This document shows, piece after piece, positions 39,201 through 50,430 of a DNA stretch of 64,000 nt. How positions within the stretch are numbered: the stretch's first letter is position 1; each line of letters begins with the position of its first letter. A program made the translations under genes and the position numbers. The stretch is taken from positions 71,053,900-71,117,899 of the forward strand of contig NC_044277.2 in the NCBI RefSeq assembly GCF_004027225.2, read 5' to 3'. The DNA comes from Strigops habroptila. Taxonomy: Eukaryota; Chordata; Aves; Psittaciformes; Psittacidae. The notes beneath the pieces are model-generated. The model did not search any database. It was not told the origin of the DNA and saw only the letters and a list, made by a program, of their open reading frames with translations.

Positions 39201-42200
39201 TATTACTACTGCCTGAGGACTTTTCAAGTCAGGAAAGGACTCATCAACTGTCATCATTTAACTCACATGCAGGCTACATGGCTCATTATCAGTGCCCAAA
39301 TCTGACCTTAAGCAGTGCTTTTCTTTCTCTTTAAAAACTTAGTTAAAAAGAGCCATGATCACGATTTGCCCTGTGAAGTAGGATCCTACTTCACCTCTGC
39401 CTTGAACTAAGGCATTGCGTTAAGACTTTGGCCACTGTAATAGTGCTTATCTTTCTGTACAGAAGGATTATTTTACAATCTTCAACATACATGATTCTCA
39501 TTTGGCATATACATATAATTCTTTTTGGAAGGTCTGTCATACAGTATTTGCTTAACTTGAACTTCCTGTCTTGCCTACTGTGAAGTTTACTGCATGTTAA
39601 CACCACCAGCAGCTAATTCATGAGGCAGTTCCTGAAGACTGAAAGGTTAGTCATCAGTTTGACTATATAGAGGTATAAAAAAAGATTATATGCCCACTTT
39701 GTCCTTTTTTTCTGTGAGCTTTTTGCCCTTGGAAGTAGTTATTGGAGAGAGCAATAGATGCCTAAGATCAAACAAAAACAGGTTTCCAGGACGGCTTTGC
39801 CAACCCAGTGCTTAAAAACACAGGAGCAATAAGGCATGTTTGAGTAATGCTGAACTGAGTGACACCCAATCAGCTTCAATTCCTGAGTCCTGCGCCTTCA
39901 GCTGAATCCATATTAGTGTTTTGTGCACAGCTTAACATTAAATAGCCATTTTGATTCTTACTTTCTATATTTTTTCATGATGACAACTAAATTTATTTCA
40001 TTATTGTGTTTACTAGAAAATAGCAGTGTGCAAATATCACCATCAGGAACTTTAATATTGAGACGCTTCAATCAGAGTGGAGTTTACACTTGTTCCATTG
40101 TTTATAAACTAACAGCAATGCAACCTGTTGAACACCTCATAATAAAATACCTTATTTATGGTAAGTTATGAATCCATGTAAGTGTGTTGTTGCTTTGGAA
40201 AAATTTAATTTTTTAAAATGTGTGTTCCTATTTTTAAATAAGTAGCTTTATTTAGAATTTAATTTTCAGACATTCTGTTTCTCTGGGAAATTGTTTTTAA
40301 TATTAGTTTCTACCAGGCAGTTCACTTAATGTCATTTACAGAGCCTTAAATGAAGCTCAGTGGCTGACTGAGAAACTGATGAATACAGTTCTTTTTTAAA
40401 AAGAAACATAAAACATAATGAAATGTAACAAATTGTATAGGCAGTAATCCTTAATAACATTAAAATAGTATAATTTTAAACTGAATTATTTTTTATGAGA
40501 TTAATTTTGGCACAGCCATATGGTTTTATTTCACACATGTTAATGCCTTAATTATTACCTGCTTGTGCTTTGTAAGTACATATCATTTAATAGTGTAATA
40601 TTTGTAGCTTATTCTTTCCTGTTCTGATTACATTTCCTTCTGTCAGCAGATAAAAAGTCTTTGATAAAGTGAAAGATTGTAAAGGCAATGTCACCTATTC
40701 ACTACGAGCTCTCCTTTTCTTCTTTAAAGGATATTCTATTCTTGTGGAGATGCGGGCAAGAGCTTCTCTTGCCTTCAGCAAGAACTATGTCTGATCTTGA
40801 ATTTAAAATGCGAATCACTGCTCATTTAGAAACATGGCAGAGCACAATAACTTAAATTAACCTCTGATGTAAATTAATTTTACTTTGGCACAGTAACCTT
40901 CATACAGAATAGCCCTGGCTTTTAGCAGCTACCTTGCTTGACAGAACTGGAAAGGAAGAAGTTTCATTGAAACAGTTTTAATGGAAAAGGTTACAGTTTT
41001 CAGTAATGCAGACTTATATCCTTATTAATAAGGATCAAATCTGAATGTTAGCATACAAAATTCAAGTTTTATGCATATCTATATATATATAAAGGAATAT
41101 GCAGCAGCAAGGGAAAGGAAATGGGAGAGTCAAAAGCAAGGTGTAGGATCTAATAAGCTGTCTTAATTGGGTACCGTGTTTTGGATTTTTTGTTGCTTCT
41201 TTTAGCTGGATTGGTTTCTATTCCTTTGTTCTTTCTTCCCTGCCACCCTCATTTCTGTGATTATACCCACGCCATGACCCCTGTTCTTCATTCTTTTACT
41301 CTTATTTTCTATTAAACATTGTGCTCTGTTGATTTTCAGCTTTGGGCAAGTAGAGTGGTTATCATGAAATAACTAGAAACATGCGTTTTATGGCGTATTA
41401 TGATATTTGTAAAAGATGTCCAGGTGTGCATTTAGCTTTGCAGTAAAGGTGGAATAGCTTGTGCTCACAGGGAAGGAATTCCTGTTCATTGTACTAGTGC
41501 ATTTTCTATTGATGTCTAGGGAAGAGGATTGAGTTTTTAAGCCCTTTAAAATAATTTGTGATAACTGACTAAAAAATATTTGACATACCACTATAACTGG
41601 CCATAATGTGTAAGATTAAATACTGTGCTACATACTGAAGGGTATTTAGTATGCTTCTTAACCTTACCACTCATAGTCCTGATCCTTTTACTGTAATCTC
41701 TTGTTGGTTTAAAAATTAACAAAGAAAATCAATAAAGACACTTACCTGTCGATATCAATAAGAATGTTGACTTGTAAAAATCTCTTAAGTGTTTCCAGTT
41801 GGCCCAGCATACAATATTTTATTATTAAAAATTTTCTGGGGGTGCAAAATAGGCTTTGTTTATAAATTAAGTATTGAAATTAACTTTTTCCCCAAATACA
41901 CAAATTGCTTTTTTTCTTTTTACTTCATAAATGTTCCTTATCATCTTCCACATTCTTTTCCTGCAGCTTATTCTGATCCTAAAAATTACTATGAGTTCAC
42001 AGCCCGGTATCACACAGCCCCCTGCAACAGTTCTGAGAACGCTCATTTTGAGCAAGCATTGCTTCAGATACTAAGCAAACTTGTTGCTGAACTTTCCTGT
42101 GAGGTTACATTAATTAAGTCAGAATGCCATCATGTAAAAATGCAGAGAGGAGGTCTACAGAATGAAAACTTCTTTACATTTTCAGGTAAAGATCTGCCTT

Positions 42201-45200
42201 GCTTTTAAAGTAAATAATACAATTCCTTGCCATTAGAATTTACAAATAAATGGCAGTTCCCATAAAAGATTTAAGTATACTGAAATTGAGACATAGACAT
42301 GTAGTATCTGTGAAGACAAGCTCTGTGATTTCTTTAAAACATTGCAAATTAGACATCTAAAATATTTTAAAAAGTCCTAAATACTTGCATCAGAACCAAC
42401 TAGAGTCTTAAATCAGTTAATTAAAGAAATAGCTGTTGATTTCATTGACTTTGTTCTTCTATAAACAGATTATGTTTTGTTACAGTTACTTCCTTAGACA
42501 GAGAAAACCACAGACTGTGTCAGCAAAGAGATTGTGATGCATTTTATAGACTAACCAAGGTACAGTAGCTTACATAATACAGGAACTACCATAAGCTATT
42601 CTCACAATAAAGTATAATAACATAAGAAATGAATCATCTTTTGTTTAGAAAATTAATAAATCAATATAAGAGTTTTAGTGGATGTAAAATTTTTATCAGT
42701 TAAAATTGCTAGTACATCTAGTACTGATGTTGATAAGGCAGATTACGCTATCAGATTTAAAGGCAGTATATTAAGAGTATAAAAAGTGGCAAGACAATTG
42801 GGGAAACTTTGAATATGTGCTGTCTTACAAAAATCAAATGTTGTTTTGCAATGGGAGTGCCTTTCCATGACTTCAAAGTGATTTTATTATTAATCTGGCA
42901 GAATTTTAGCTGTTTGAAGGTATTTGGCTTTTACAGTAGAGAACCAGAAGCCAGAGTCTTGCTTATTAGGTTAACCGACAATTTAGAGTTTCTTAAATGG
43001 GGAGAGGAGAAAAGCAAGGGAAATACAGGACGAATATGAAGGTATATCAGGTATGCAAATTATGCTTTGGGATTCCAGCAGAGGGGTGAGGGAGTCTAAA
43101 ACAACATCGAACTCATTAAGCAGCTTCCATCCTGTCCACTGTAAAAACCCCTAAATTTGTGGGGAAAGCTCATGATCAAAGTCCATCTTTTTCACACAGA
43201 CAAAGAGGATCAAATTAAGAAAGCATGAATAAATTTGGTTTTGTGAATTTGTGTGTATGCTGAACCCTGACAGTGTATTAAAGTTTGTTCTTTTTTTTCT
43301 TTAGCTTTACATATATATATATATACACACACACACACTTACTCCCTTCATTTGTATGCAAATGAAGCACTGTCTGGAAATGAAGCATTAATACTTTTTA
43401 CTGTTAAGACTTTGTCAGATTGCTAATGGGTCTATGTTTTTGTTATATTTTATAGTTAGAAGTCACATTTTAAAATTTAACTACAATGACTTAGAATCTT
43501 TAATATTCCAGTGGATAGTGGAAGACACTTCATAAAAAATTATCTGAGATTCCAGAGAAAATAAAGGATTTTTAAAAATAAAACATTGCCTTTGGCTAGG
43601 GAGATGGAATAGATGAGATGGAATAGAGGTCCCTTGTATCCTAACGCTTCTGTGATTCTGTGCTGCTGGTTCTGCACTGATTGAAAGGAATGCTTTTCCT
43701 ATCTAGGACTGTATTTGTGCCAAGCTTTCTGAGTAAAGGAATTAGTTTTCCATGATTATATTTGATTGATATGATAGTAATAATCCCCTTATTTAACTTG
43801 GCTTCAGAAGAAGTTTGGCATTTTCTTTTTGTTGAGCAGAAATTGCTAACAAAGATGGAAAGTATGTCTAATATATAAGTGCACCTAAATTACAGTACCT
43901 ATGTAGATGGGAAAGCTGCACTTCTCTTGATGTTGAACTCAGATGTCTAATACAGGCAAAATTGCCATGGATTAGCTTTTAAAATTCTATTTATATAATC
44001 CTGAACACTTTCAAAGACATTGCATTAACTGATCAAGATTTATCTAAATTAAGCCCAACATATTCAAAAGTATCAGACTGTCCTATTTCCATTTAGCTAC
44101 AATCAAAAGATATAGTGGTACATCCTTTAAAACTCACTCTCACATTCTTTTGTCTTTTCTTGTATTCTGACCTCTTTCCATCAAAGAATCTGATTGTTTG
44201 TTTAAATTTAGGCAAAACACCTTATAGAGAGATTTTTTAAGCAACAAGTGGAAATTATCAGGAAAAGTTCTGAACTGTTGCTGCCTAAAATATACTACAT
44301 TGAAGGTACTCTGCAAATGGTATGGGTTGATCGCTGCTACCCGGGGTATGGAATGAATGCTCAAATGCACCCAGAATGTCCTGAGTGTTGTGGTAAGTGA
44401 CAATTTATTGTACAAAGTATTAAATACTGTTACAGTGGTTTTTGCTCTGATGGAACTCAGTACTTTGCTACATAACTTTGTAAAAATGTTATGACTTAAT
44501 ATAACAGGCTGTGTTCCTGTCAAGTCTGTCAAGATAACCTGTACTAGATCAGGTTAGCACTTGGGTATAACTTTCTTAAGACTTTGTTGATTTAGATTTT
44601 AAGATAGACCTGCAGTTTCTGTGGATTGATTTAAATTAAAATAAATCGGATTAGTTTCAGACCTCTAGATAGCAGTGGGGCTTTCTGGAATTAGCATAGA
44701 AATCTATAATCTGACATGGTATCTTTCAAGTGTTTTTTTATGGTGAGATAAGGCAATTATTTTTGTTCTTAAATTTATAAAAGGGGACATAATGCATAAT
44801 AACGCAATGCCTTTATCTAATTACATGCTACACTCCAGATCTGTTTAGCATAATAGTTATCTGCTGTGCACCTCCACCTTCTGCACTAGACAGAAACACT
44901 ATATAGTCCTATACTAGTGTCAAGATCCCTCTTAAGCTGGGATCATAACAGACACCGCTTTAGCAGATACAGGGGCAAGCTTTCACATCTGAGGTACCCA
45001 ATAATCTGAAACAGTCAGTGCTGAATCTTGACTGATTACTAGTTCTCATAGTTGAGGATGGCATTCTCTTAGCATGCTCAAACATACACTCTTTTCCTTA
45101 GTTGACCTCTTTGTAGAATTAGTAATTTCTTTTCCCAGAATCCAAAACACCATATCATAGGCAGTAAAACGGAAACAGTCCTCTGCTTATCATTCTACCT

Positions 45201-48200
45201 CAAGGCAAGATATGAGCTTCAGTTACTTCTGACAGATGTATCCTGCATAATCTTTAAAACCTCAGAAGACTACATAGACTCCCAAGGAAATAAAACTTAG
45301 TACTGCATATCCTCACCATTGTAAAGCTTTTTTCTAAGATATTTATGCGATTTCACTTTATGTAGTTCATACCTTGTTCTGTCTTCTTGTTCTCTCTCAG
45401 TGAATCTGGAAACAAGTCCGTTAATTATCTTCGAAATAGCTTTCGTATATCTTAGAAGAGTCTGACCATCCGTTGGTTTTTTTTTTTTTTTTTTCTGGTA
45501 TTGTCTTTGTTGAACTAAACCACTTCAAGTTCTGTCTTTTTGGTTGTGTTTGACTGACCTTGGTTCAGCCTGATTACTGTCCACTCTAACTTCCCTACAT
45601 TTGTTTTCAATGCCTCAAACATGACGCAGTAGTTCTAAGAGGACCATGCTAACATGAGAGAATTAGTTGTGATTTGCTAAAATCCCTAGATCTGTTACTT
45701 AAATAGCAAATAAAATCTTTTCCCCCGTATCTCTGTTAGTGGGAGAGTTTGCAGTTTTTCCAAAACATGCAGTTACTCATAGAAATATTTTGATAAACAC
45801 ATTTACATTGAAGTACAGCAGAGTTCAATTTCCTGCGTTATGCAATAGTTTCCCTCATAGTTGCAGAAAACAGGTTCTGTAAACCAGTTAAAACAATTTT
45901 AAGGCCCTTTTTAGAACTGTTTGAGAGTTTTGGTCTCTTTAGCTACCCTTGTTTTGTAGTTAGAAGATCAAGCTTTTGGTCTAAATTAATTCATAGAAAG
46001 TTCATACTCGTTTGCCCTAATGGGGAGAATGCCCTTTAGCTTAAGTAGATTTTGGTTTTTTTGTCTCCTATTTTATAATCAGAACAAGCCAAGTAATTTC
46101 TATTTGCTTTTGTAAGAGCTTTCATTCAATAAACCTGTATGTCACACGCCTTATTTTGAATTTAACATGGTATTTCATATGAGCTCTTAGCAGTGCCTTT
46201 GACATCATTAGTGCTTTTCTTTTGGTCCTAAGAACCTCTCTCTCACATGATGTAACAGTACCCTGCTTCTCCTTCCCATTGACTGGGCTTACAGTCCTCT
46301 TTAATCAAACAAATATAAAGACCTTTCTAATCCTTTTATTTCTTCCTGCCTATTTAAATCTCGTCCTTATTCACAGCTTCTCCTAGTTTTGTTGTCAGCA
46401 TAGTTCATTGGGACTTCTTCTGATTATCTTGTTAGTAGAAATATTTAGTAAAATGTGTCTTAAGACTGTCTCATGAGTTATCCCTTTAGCCATTTCTCTC
46501 CAACTCTTTTTTTAAGCAACATTTGGTACTCTTTTTAAATTTCCTTCTAATCATAGTCTTCTGTAGTTTATTACATTTGTATGTGCTGCCATATTAGCCA
46601 CTTTAAAATTAATTACATGTTGTCTTACAATGAAGATAAACATCAAATTGTATTACTTTCTGCTTACTTGTATGTGTTTCAGTGTTTACTCCTGAAATCT
46701 TTACACAGTATATAAGAATCATCAGCTGTTCTATGGTTTCTGGGATTCTTTTTTCCTTTTCTGCAAAAATTATAGTATATTTCTCACCAGTCATAGGTTA
46801 GCACCAGTCATAGGGTATCACCGCAGATACATTGAAAACCTCAGATTATCATCTGTGTTACCCTTTCACAGGCCAATTCTATTTTGGAACATGGTACCAG
46901 ATGTTACTCAGACTTTCTCCTTTGAGGTACATTAAACTATGAACAGTGTTACTGTTTCTAGTCTCCAGGTCTTGATAAGGCTATGACAGAATTAAAGAGG
47001 TTACAGACTAGGCCCAAGAACATGGAGAAATAAAATAGTACGCATATCCTCTGCAAGTTTCATAAACAAACCTACTCTATTTTTACTTCTTATCCAGCAA
47101 AATAGCTAGATATTCAGTTACACCTGTTCTCTTTCCTCTATAATTTTTAGAATAACTAGTTTTATGTAGTCTTCTGGTAGTTCTGGTTCCTCCATGCTGT
47201 TGTGCAGTGCTCTGTGAGCAGTGCATCATTTATTTCACACTACCATCACACAATTCGTGCACTAAACATAACCCTTTCACTTACTACATCACCTCCCAAT
47301 CTAAATCTCCTGTATCAGAGCTTCATTCATTTTCTTCTCCATGCTTCAGTCTCATGTTCCTTTGTATCATAGTATATCATCATCTGTTTTTCCACCCTCT
47401 GCTTTTATATTAAAATGGCATTAAATATTGAGCTATTGCCTCAGCTTCTACTCCCATTTTGTAGTCTAAATCTCTTTCTGAATTAGTCAATCAAACATGT
47501 TAACCTGATTAGTCACTGTGCATCTATCTTGAGAAAATCTTTTTGCCAGAAGACACTGATGGTAAAACATATGAAAATTTTGTTCATTAGGTACCACATA
47601 AGCCTCAGGCACAACTCTTTACTGTGTGAGTTTGTAGAGGCAATGACTTAAAGAGTCACTGCTGATTAATAATCATTGCTGATTAATAATTCCATTCTGC
47701 CCCTGTAAAAGCAGTCTTGAATAAACAGAATTGATGAGTACAAACATCTTAGAAATTATTTTACATGATTTTATCATAATGCTAATGTTGTTCTGCTTTT
47801 AAAGCCCTATTTTATGTTAAATAAAGCACATTATTCCAGGATAAGCTAATTAAATATTTTGGTAACAGCCACATGAGGTATGATCAACCATTACATTTTA
47901 CTTAATGTAGGCAATTGAGTCACTTTCATGTCATCAAAACTTCTAAGTACAATTTTTCTGCTTTATAAATCTATTATTCTGGTTAAGTTTTTTGGGGTTT
48001 TTTTTATCAGATGCAGCTGTGAGATTAATACAGTACAAATTGTCATATGTTTCTTAGGGCTGCTGTGGAGACAGAATTTGATATCATACCCTGTACTAGC
48101 TTTATGACATATTCTTTGTCCTGTATTATTATTCTGCAGAGCTTGACTTCCGTGGTATTTTTAGTAGATTAGATACTGAATAGTCAGTTCTAATTTGGTT

Positions 48201-50374
48201 TTCTTCAGTTGTTTCTCACAGCATGGTGATTATTTATATTACTGAAATACAGTAACTTGAAAGCTCAAAAGGAAATATGTTTTTTAAGAGAATATTGAAA
48301 TAGTCCTAAAAATCAGAAGAGAGTGCAAAATACTAGTTAGCTTATAGGATACAAGGACAAATTAAGATGACACTCATATCAGTTTGTGAGGTGTCAAGTG
48401 GCAAGTATATAATATACACTGTAAAGCTGGAATATTTCACTAAGATGTTTATACTTTCAAAGTGAATTTATACCAATAGGAGTTTTCCATTAGTGAAAAG
48501 GTTGAAACAAGTTAAGTTTACCAGTTAAAGAAACCTTCTAGCAGCTGGCTAAATTAGCTACAAGTCCCTACTTTAGATTCCTTTCTCTTTTTCATGCTTT
48601 CTGCTAGGTAGCAAACAGATGACACGTGAGAAACTTTTTATCCCATTGTAAGTCTAACTTTCTCCATTTAAATAAACTGAAAATTCTGAAGGACCACAAG
48701 TGTGCCTATATTCTTCAAGAAAAAGAGGAGAATTATTCCTCTGGTACCCAAGATGTTTGATTTTCCAGACTGGGCCCCTCGCTACAAGAAAGACACTGAG
48801 GTGCTGGAGCAGCTCCACAGAAGGGCAACAAAACTGTGAAGGGTCTGGAGCACAAGTCTCGTGAGGAATGGCTGAGGGAAGTGGCGTGTTTAGTCTGGAG
48901 AAGAGAAGGCTCAGGGGGAACCTTATCACTCTCTAAACCATCTGAAAGGCGGTTGTAGTGAGGTGGGGGTCAGTCTCTTCTCCCAAATAACAAGCGATAG
49001 GACAAGAGGTAACAGTCTCAAGTTGTGTCAGGGGAGGTTTAGACTGGATATTAGGAACAATTTCTTCACAGAGAGGGTGATCAGGTATTGGAACAGGCTG
49101 CCCAGGGAAGTGATGGAATCACCATCCCTGGAAGTGTTAAAAAAACGTGTAGATGAGGCCCCCAGTGACATGGTTTAGTGGTGGTCTTGGCAGTCCTGGG
49201 GTAATGGTTAGACTTGATGATCTTAAAGGTATTTTCCAACCTAGTTGATGATTCTATGATTCTATGAAAATGCCTTTAGTTACATCTATTTGTAAAGCTC
49301 TCTCTTTCCCATAAAGCCACCTTGGTCTGCCTATAGTAATGTACAAAAAAAGCAAGGTTTTGATGTCATCTGCAGAAGACTCCTTCTCTTTCACTTTCAT
49401 AAGACCTCTAAAACCCTTTTCAGCCAATAGCAGTGGCAAAAAATGCCAGGCCAAGCTAGTAACAGCCACTGGGGATCAAGTGAATCCTGCCAGCCCCAAC
49501 AAATGAAGATAAACCAAACCCAAATACTGAAAATCCTACTGAAGGTTTGTGCAATAGTGACTAAGAAGTCATTATTAAGCCAGACAAACCCCAATAACCA
49601 GGTAAGCGTTGACTCTGCAAAAGGAAGGAAGCTCTTAATTACCTTTGCATAGTGAATACTAATGCCATTAATTAAAAATAAATCCTAAAGAAAGGCTACT
49701 ATTGGCCAAGAGAAGTATGATACAGGATAGTCATAACCAGATAGCTCAAATTCTGCTTTTTTCTGCCAAAAGCATAATGGTGAGTTAGTCTTTTGTGATG
49801 AAGTCATTCTGCAGATCACTGTACACATGTCAATAAATGGCATGATCCAACAAGAAAAGATGTTTCATCCAGAACACTTGTTCTGCATCATACACTGATT
49901 TTGGGTTTGATACTTTATTTTTGCACTACTTCTTAATAATTATGAGAGCTTACATTTCAGCTTTATTTTGTCTTGTATTACTTATACAAGCAGCTATAGC
50001 AGTTTGTTTAAAACACTGTTGACTATAGGCCATATTAAAATGTAATTGATGGACATATCCCCTGTAAGTAGATGGAGTGGAAAGTGATGAAAAGAAAAAC
50101 ATGGTGTAATAAACAGATGCTGTGTAAAATATATAACATTTTTTCATCATCAACTAGCAGAACGCTGGAAAAAAACTGATCTTTTTTCAAATAGATGAAG
50201 ATGCATTCTAAACATTTCAAAGGTAAATATTTTGTAATTATCTTTAAACTCCACATTTTTTCCTTGTTTTTCTTGTCCATAGTTGTATGCAGCCCAGGAT
50301 CATACAATCCTAGTAATGGAAATCACTGTCTTCAGTGTGACAGAAGTTTGATATATGGAGCAACAAAGTGCTAA
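23975..50374 (+). CDS. ZPBP: ZPBP gene, complete coding region in eight exons (zona pellucida-binding protein 1)
   Basis: The spliced coding sequence joins 23975-24077, 30206-30286, 33415-33540, 40017-40160, 41967-42185, 42486-42559, 44212-44392 and 50283-50374. That is 1020 nt, 339 codons plus TAA, with no frameshift or internal stop and GT-AG at every junction. The product matches ZPBP1 (sp38/IAM38), a sperm acrosomal matrix protein known in mammals for acrosome shaping and zona binding. Visible parts are a Leu-rich signal peptide (about residues 18-34) and an Ig-like domain with Cys77, Trp94 and the Tyr127-x-Cys129 motif. N-x-S sites sit at 105 and 172. The Cys-rich C-terminus (291-339) contains CYPGYGMN and CSPGSYNP. 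Human ZPBP1 is about 350 residues, so this copy is full length. ZPBP2, the paralogue beside IKZF3, is less likely because the neighbours here are SPMIP7 and VWC2. Confidence 0.95.
24078..30205 (+). other. ZPBP: ZPBP intron 1 (6.1 kb)
   Basis: It begins inside the CpG island and then becomes ordinary AT-rich intron. It holds the solo LTR at 25588-26181. The rest (about 24240-25587 and 26182-30205) shows no further exon, RNA gene or repeat that I can name. Confidence 0.8.
25588..26181 (-). mobile_element. Solo LTR of an avian endogenous retrovirus, antisense in ZPBP intron 1
   Basis: On the minus strand it starts TGTCCTGGTTTCAGCTG and ends GGGCTAAACCACA. It includes the family's recognisable blocks: an AGTATATAAACTGGGGG TATA region near 25917-25930, a GGTGGTGAGCAATTG block, and CTCATCTCAC toward the end. 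Flanks CTTGT (25583-25587) and CTTAT (26182-26186) look like a 5-bp target-site duplication with one change, which fits an ERVL- or ERV1-type insertion. No internal viral genes are present, so it is a solo LTR. The family name is from memory of avian genomes and approximate. Confidence 0.85.
30206..30286 (+). CDS. ZPBP: ZPBP coding exon 2
   Basis: It encodes residues 35-61, [17 protein letters not shown] followed by [10 protein letters not shown]. The acceptor is TTTTGACAG and the donor CCAG|GTATTT; both phases are 1. The KIVGS-x-x-FP segment matches the known ZPBP1 start of the mature conserved region, just ahead of the Ig-like domain. Intron 1 upstream is 6.1 kb and carries an antisense LTR. 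Confidence 0.92.
30287..33414 (+). other. ZPBP: ZPBP intron 2 (3.1 kb)
   Basis: AT-rich intronic DNA with several poly-T runs, for example near 31422-31438 and 31511-31526. I saw no other gene or nameable repeat. Confidence 0.8.
33415..33540 (+). CDS. ZPBP: ZPBP coding exon 3 (first half of Ig-like domain)
   Basis: It encodes residues 62-103 and begins [17 protein letters not shown]. The acceptor is TTTTTTTTCAG and the donor TCAA|GTAAGG. Cys77 and Trp94 (FQWTGP) are the expected B-strand Cys and core Trp of an Ig fold. The segment [13 protein letters not shown] is strongly ZPBP1-like. Confidence 0.95.
33541..40016 (+). other. ZPBP: ZPBP intron 3 (6.5 kb)
   Basis: It contains the old antisense CR1 at 33890-34420, poly-T runs near 35451-35462 and 38433-38446, and a local TTGTCAACA/TTTGTCC repeat at about 38530-38587. 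The rest is unassigned. Confidence 0.8.
33890..34420 (-). mobile_element. Old CR1 LINE 3' fragment, antisense to ZPBP
   Basis: Read on the plus strand it follows the reverse complement of avian CR1 3' regions. Matching blocks are GATCTAGCCCAACTCCCTGC, then GCTGCTCAGGACCTTGACCA, CAACCTGTTC, AATTTCCCTTGCTGTAACTT, and finally ACTGGGCACAGTATTCCAG followed by CCAAGTAGGGAGAAAATAA. Divergence and small gaps are evident, so the copy is ancient. Edges are approximate. Confidence 0.75.
40017..40160 (+). CDS. ZPBP: ZPBP coding exon 4 (second half of Ig-like domain)
   Basis: It encodes residues 104-151. It contains [12 protein letters not shown] and [10 protein letters not shown]; Tyr127-x-Cys129 is the F-strand motif that should pair with Cys77. 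N105-S-S is a potential N-glycosylation site. The acceptor is TTTACTAG and the donor TATG|GTAAGT, phase 1 on both sides. Confidence 0.95.
40161..41966 (+). other. ZPBP: ZPBP intron 4 (1.8 kb)
   Basis: No repeat or gene recognised, apart from a short TA-rich run near 41078-41092. Confidence 0.75.
41967..42185 (+). CDS. ZPBP: ZPBP coding exon 5 (conserved ZPBP core)
   Basis: It encodes residues 152-224, the most conserved block of the family: [49 protein letters not shown] and FFTFS. Cysteines are at 171, 196 and 205. N172-S-S is a potential glycosylation site. The acceptor TTTTCCTGCAG is strong and the donor is TCAG|GTAAAG. It is the longest coding exon. Confidence 0.97.
42486..42559 (+). CDS. 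ZPBP: ZPBP coding exon 6
   Basis: It encodes residues 225-249, [20 protein letters not shown] then YRLTK, with Cys236 and Cys241. It is separated from exon 5 by an intron of only 300 bp. The acceptor is TTGTTACAG and the donor CAAG|GTACAG. It enters with phase 1 and leaves in phase 0, as exon 7 requires. Confidence 0.94.
43311..43338. repeat. Compound (TA)n(CA)n microsatellite
   Basis: ACATATATATATATATAC passes directly into a run of alternating CA inside ZPBP intron 6. Confidence 0.9.
43596..43662 (+). mobile_element. Very short CR1 3' tail
   Basis: The stretch GATGAGATGGAATAGAGGTC leading to CTTCTGTGATTCTGTG matches the last ~65 bases of avian CR1, including its 8-bp-like terminal repeat. 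Confidence 0.6.
44212..44392 (+). CDS. ZPBP: ZPBP coding exon 7
   Basis: It encodes residues 250-309. It contains [30 protein letters not shown] and [10 protein letters not shown], then a Cys cluster ending PECPECC. This is highly similar to known ZPBP1. The acceptor is TTTAAATTTAG and the donor TGTG|GTAAGT. The minus-strand open frame over this exon (44140-44532) is only its shadow. Confidence 0.97.
44393..50282 (+). other. ZPBP: ZPBP intron 7 (5.9 kb)
   Basis: It holds a 16-nt poly-T near 45478 and the CR1 at 48766-49268. The 44900-47450 part has an uneven, repeat-like texture that I could not assign to a family. Confidence 0.8.
48766..49268 (+). mobile_element. CR1 LINE, 5'-truncated, in ZPBP intron 7 (sense)
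   Basis: It begins in CAGACTGGGCCCCTCGCTAC (end of the reverse-transcriptase frame) and continues through GAAGGGTCTGGAGCACAAGT. It goes on through GAGGTTTAGACTGGATATTA and ends at GATTCTATGATTCTATGA. About 500 bp of a 4.5-kb element remain, the usual truncation pattern of avian CR1. A leftover frame (48963-49178) still reads the CR1 C-terminal tail ([20 protein letters not shown]) but is not a host gene. Confidence 0.93.
50283..50374 (+). CDS. ZPBP: ZPBP coding exon 8 and stop
   Basis: It encodes residues 310-339, [20 protein letters not shown] then [10 protein letters not shown], and ends in TAA. Cys312, 325, 328 and 339 complete the Cys-rich tail. The acceptor is CTTGTCCATAG. The preceding intron is 5.9 kb and carries a CR1 copy. 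An AATAAA lies 51 bp after the stop. Confidence 0.96.
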
Positions 50375-50424
50375 TGGATTTACACTCTTGCAATAGCTTT
50401 TATGTATTTTAATGTGGTAATATT

Positions 50425-50430
50425 AATAAA
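50425..50430 (+). terminator. ZPBP: Probable ZPBP polyadenylation signal AATAAA
   Basis: A canonical AATAAA lies in the AT-rich stretch directly after the ZPBP stop. A short 3' UTR of about 75 bases is implied if it is used. No transcript evidence is available here. Confidence 0.6.

Larger units (their letters stand above)
42560..44211 (+). other. ZPBP: ZPBP intron 6 (1.7 kb)
   Basis: It holds a TA/CA microsatellite at about 43311-43338 and a very short CR1 3' tail at 43596-43662; otherwise unassigned. The 300-bp intron 5 just upstream (42186-42485) shows nothing. Confidence 0.75.

Noticed and set aside
48963-49178. 71-codon plus frame reading [20 protein letters not shown]
   Set aside because: It is the C-terminal remnant of the CR1 reverse-transcriptase frame, not a host gene.
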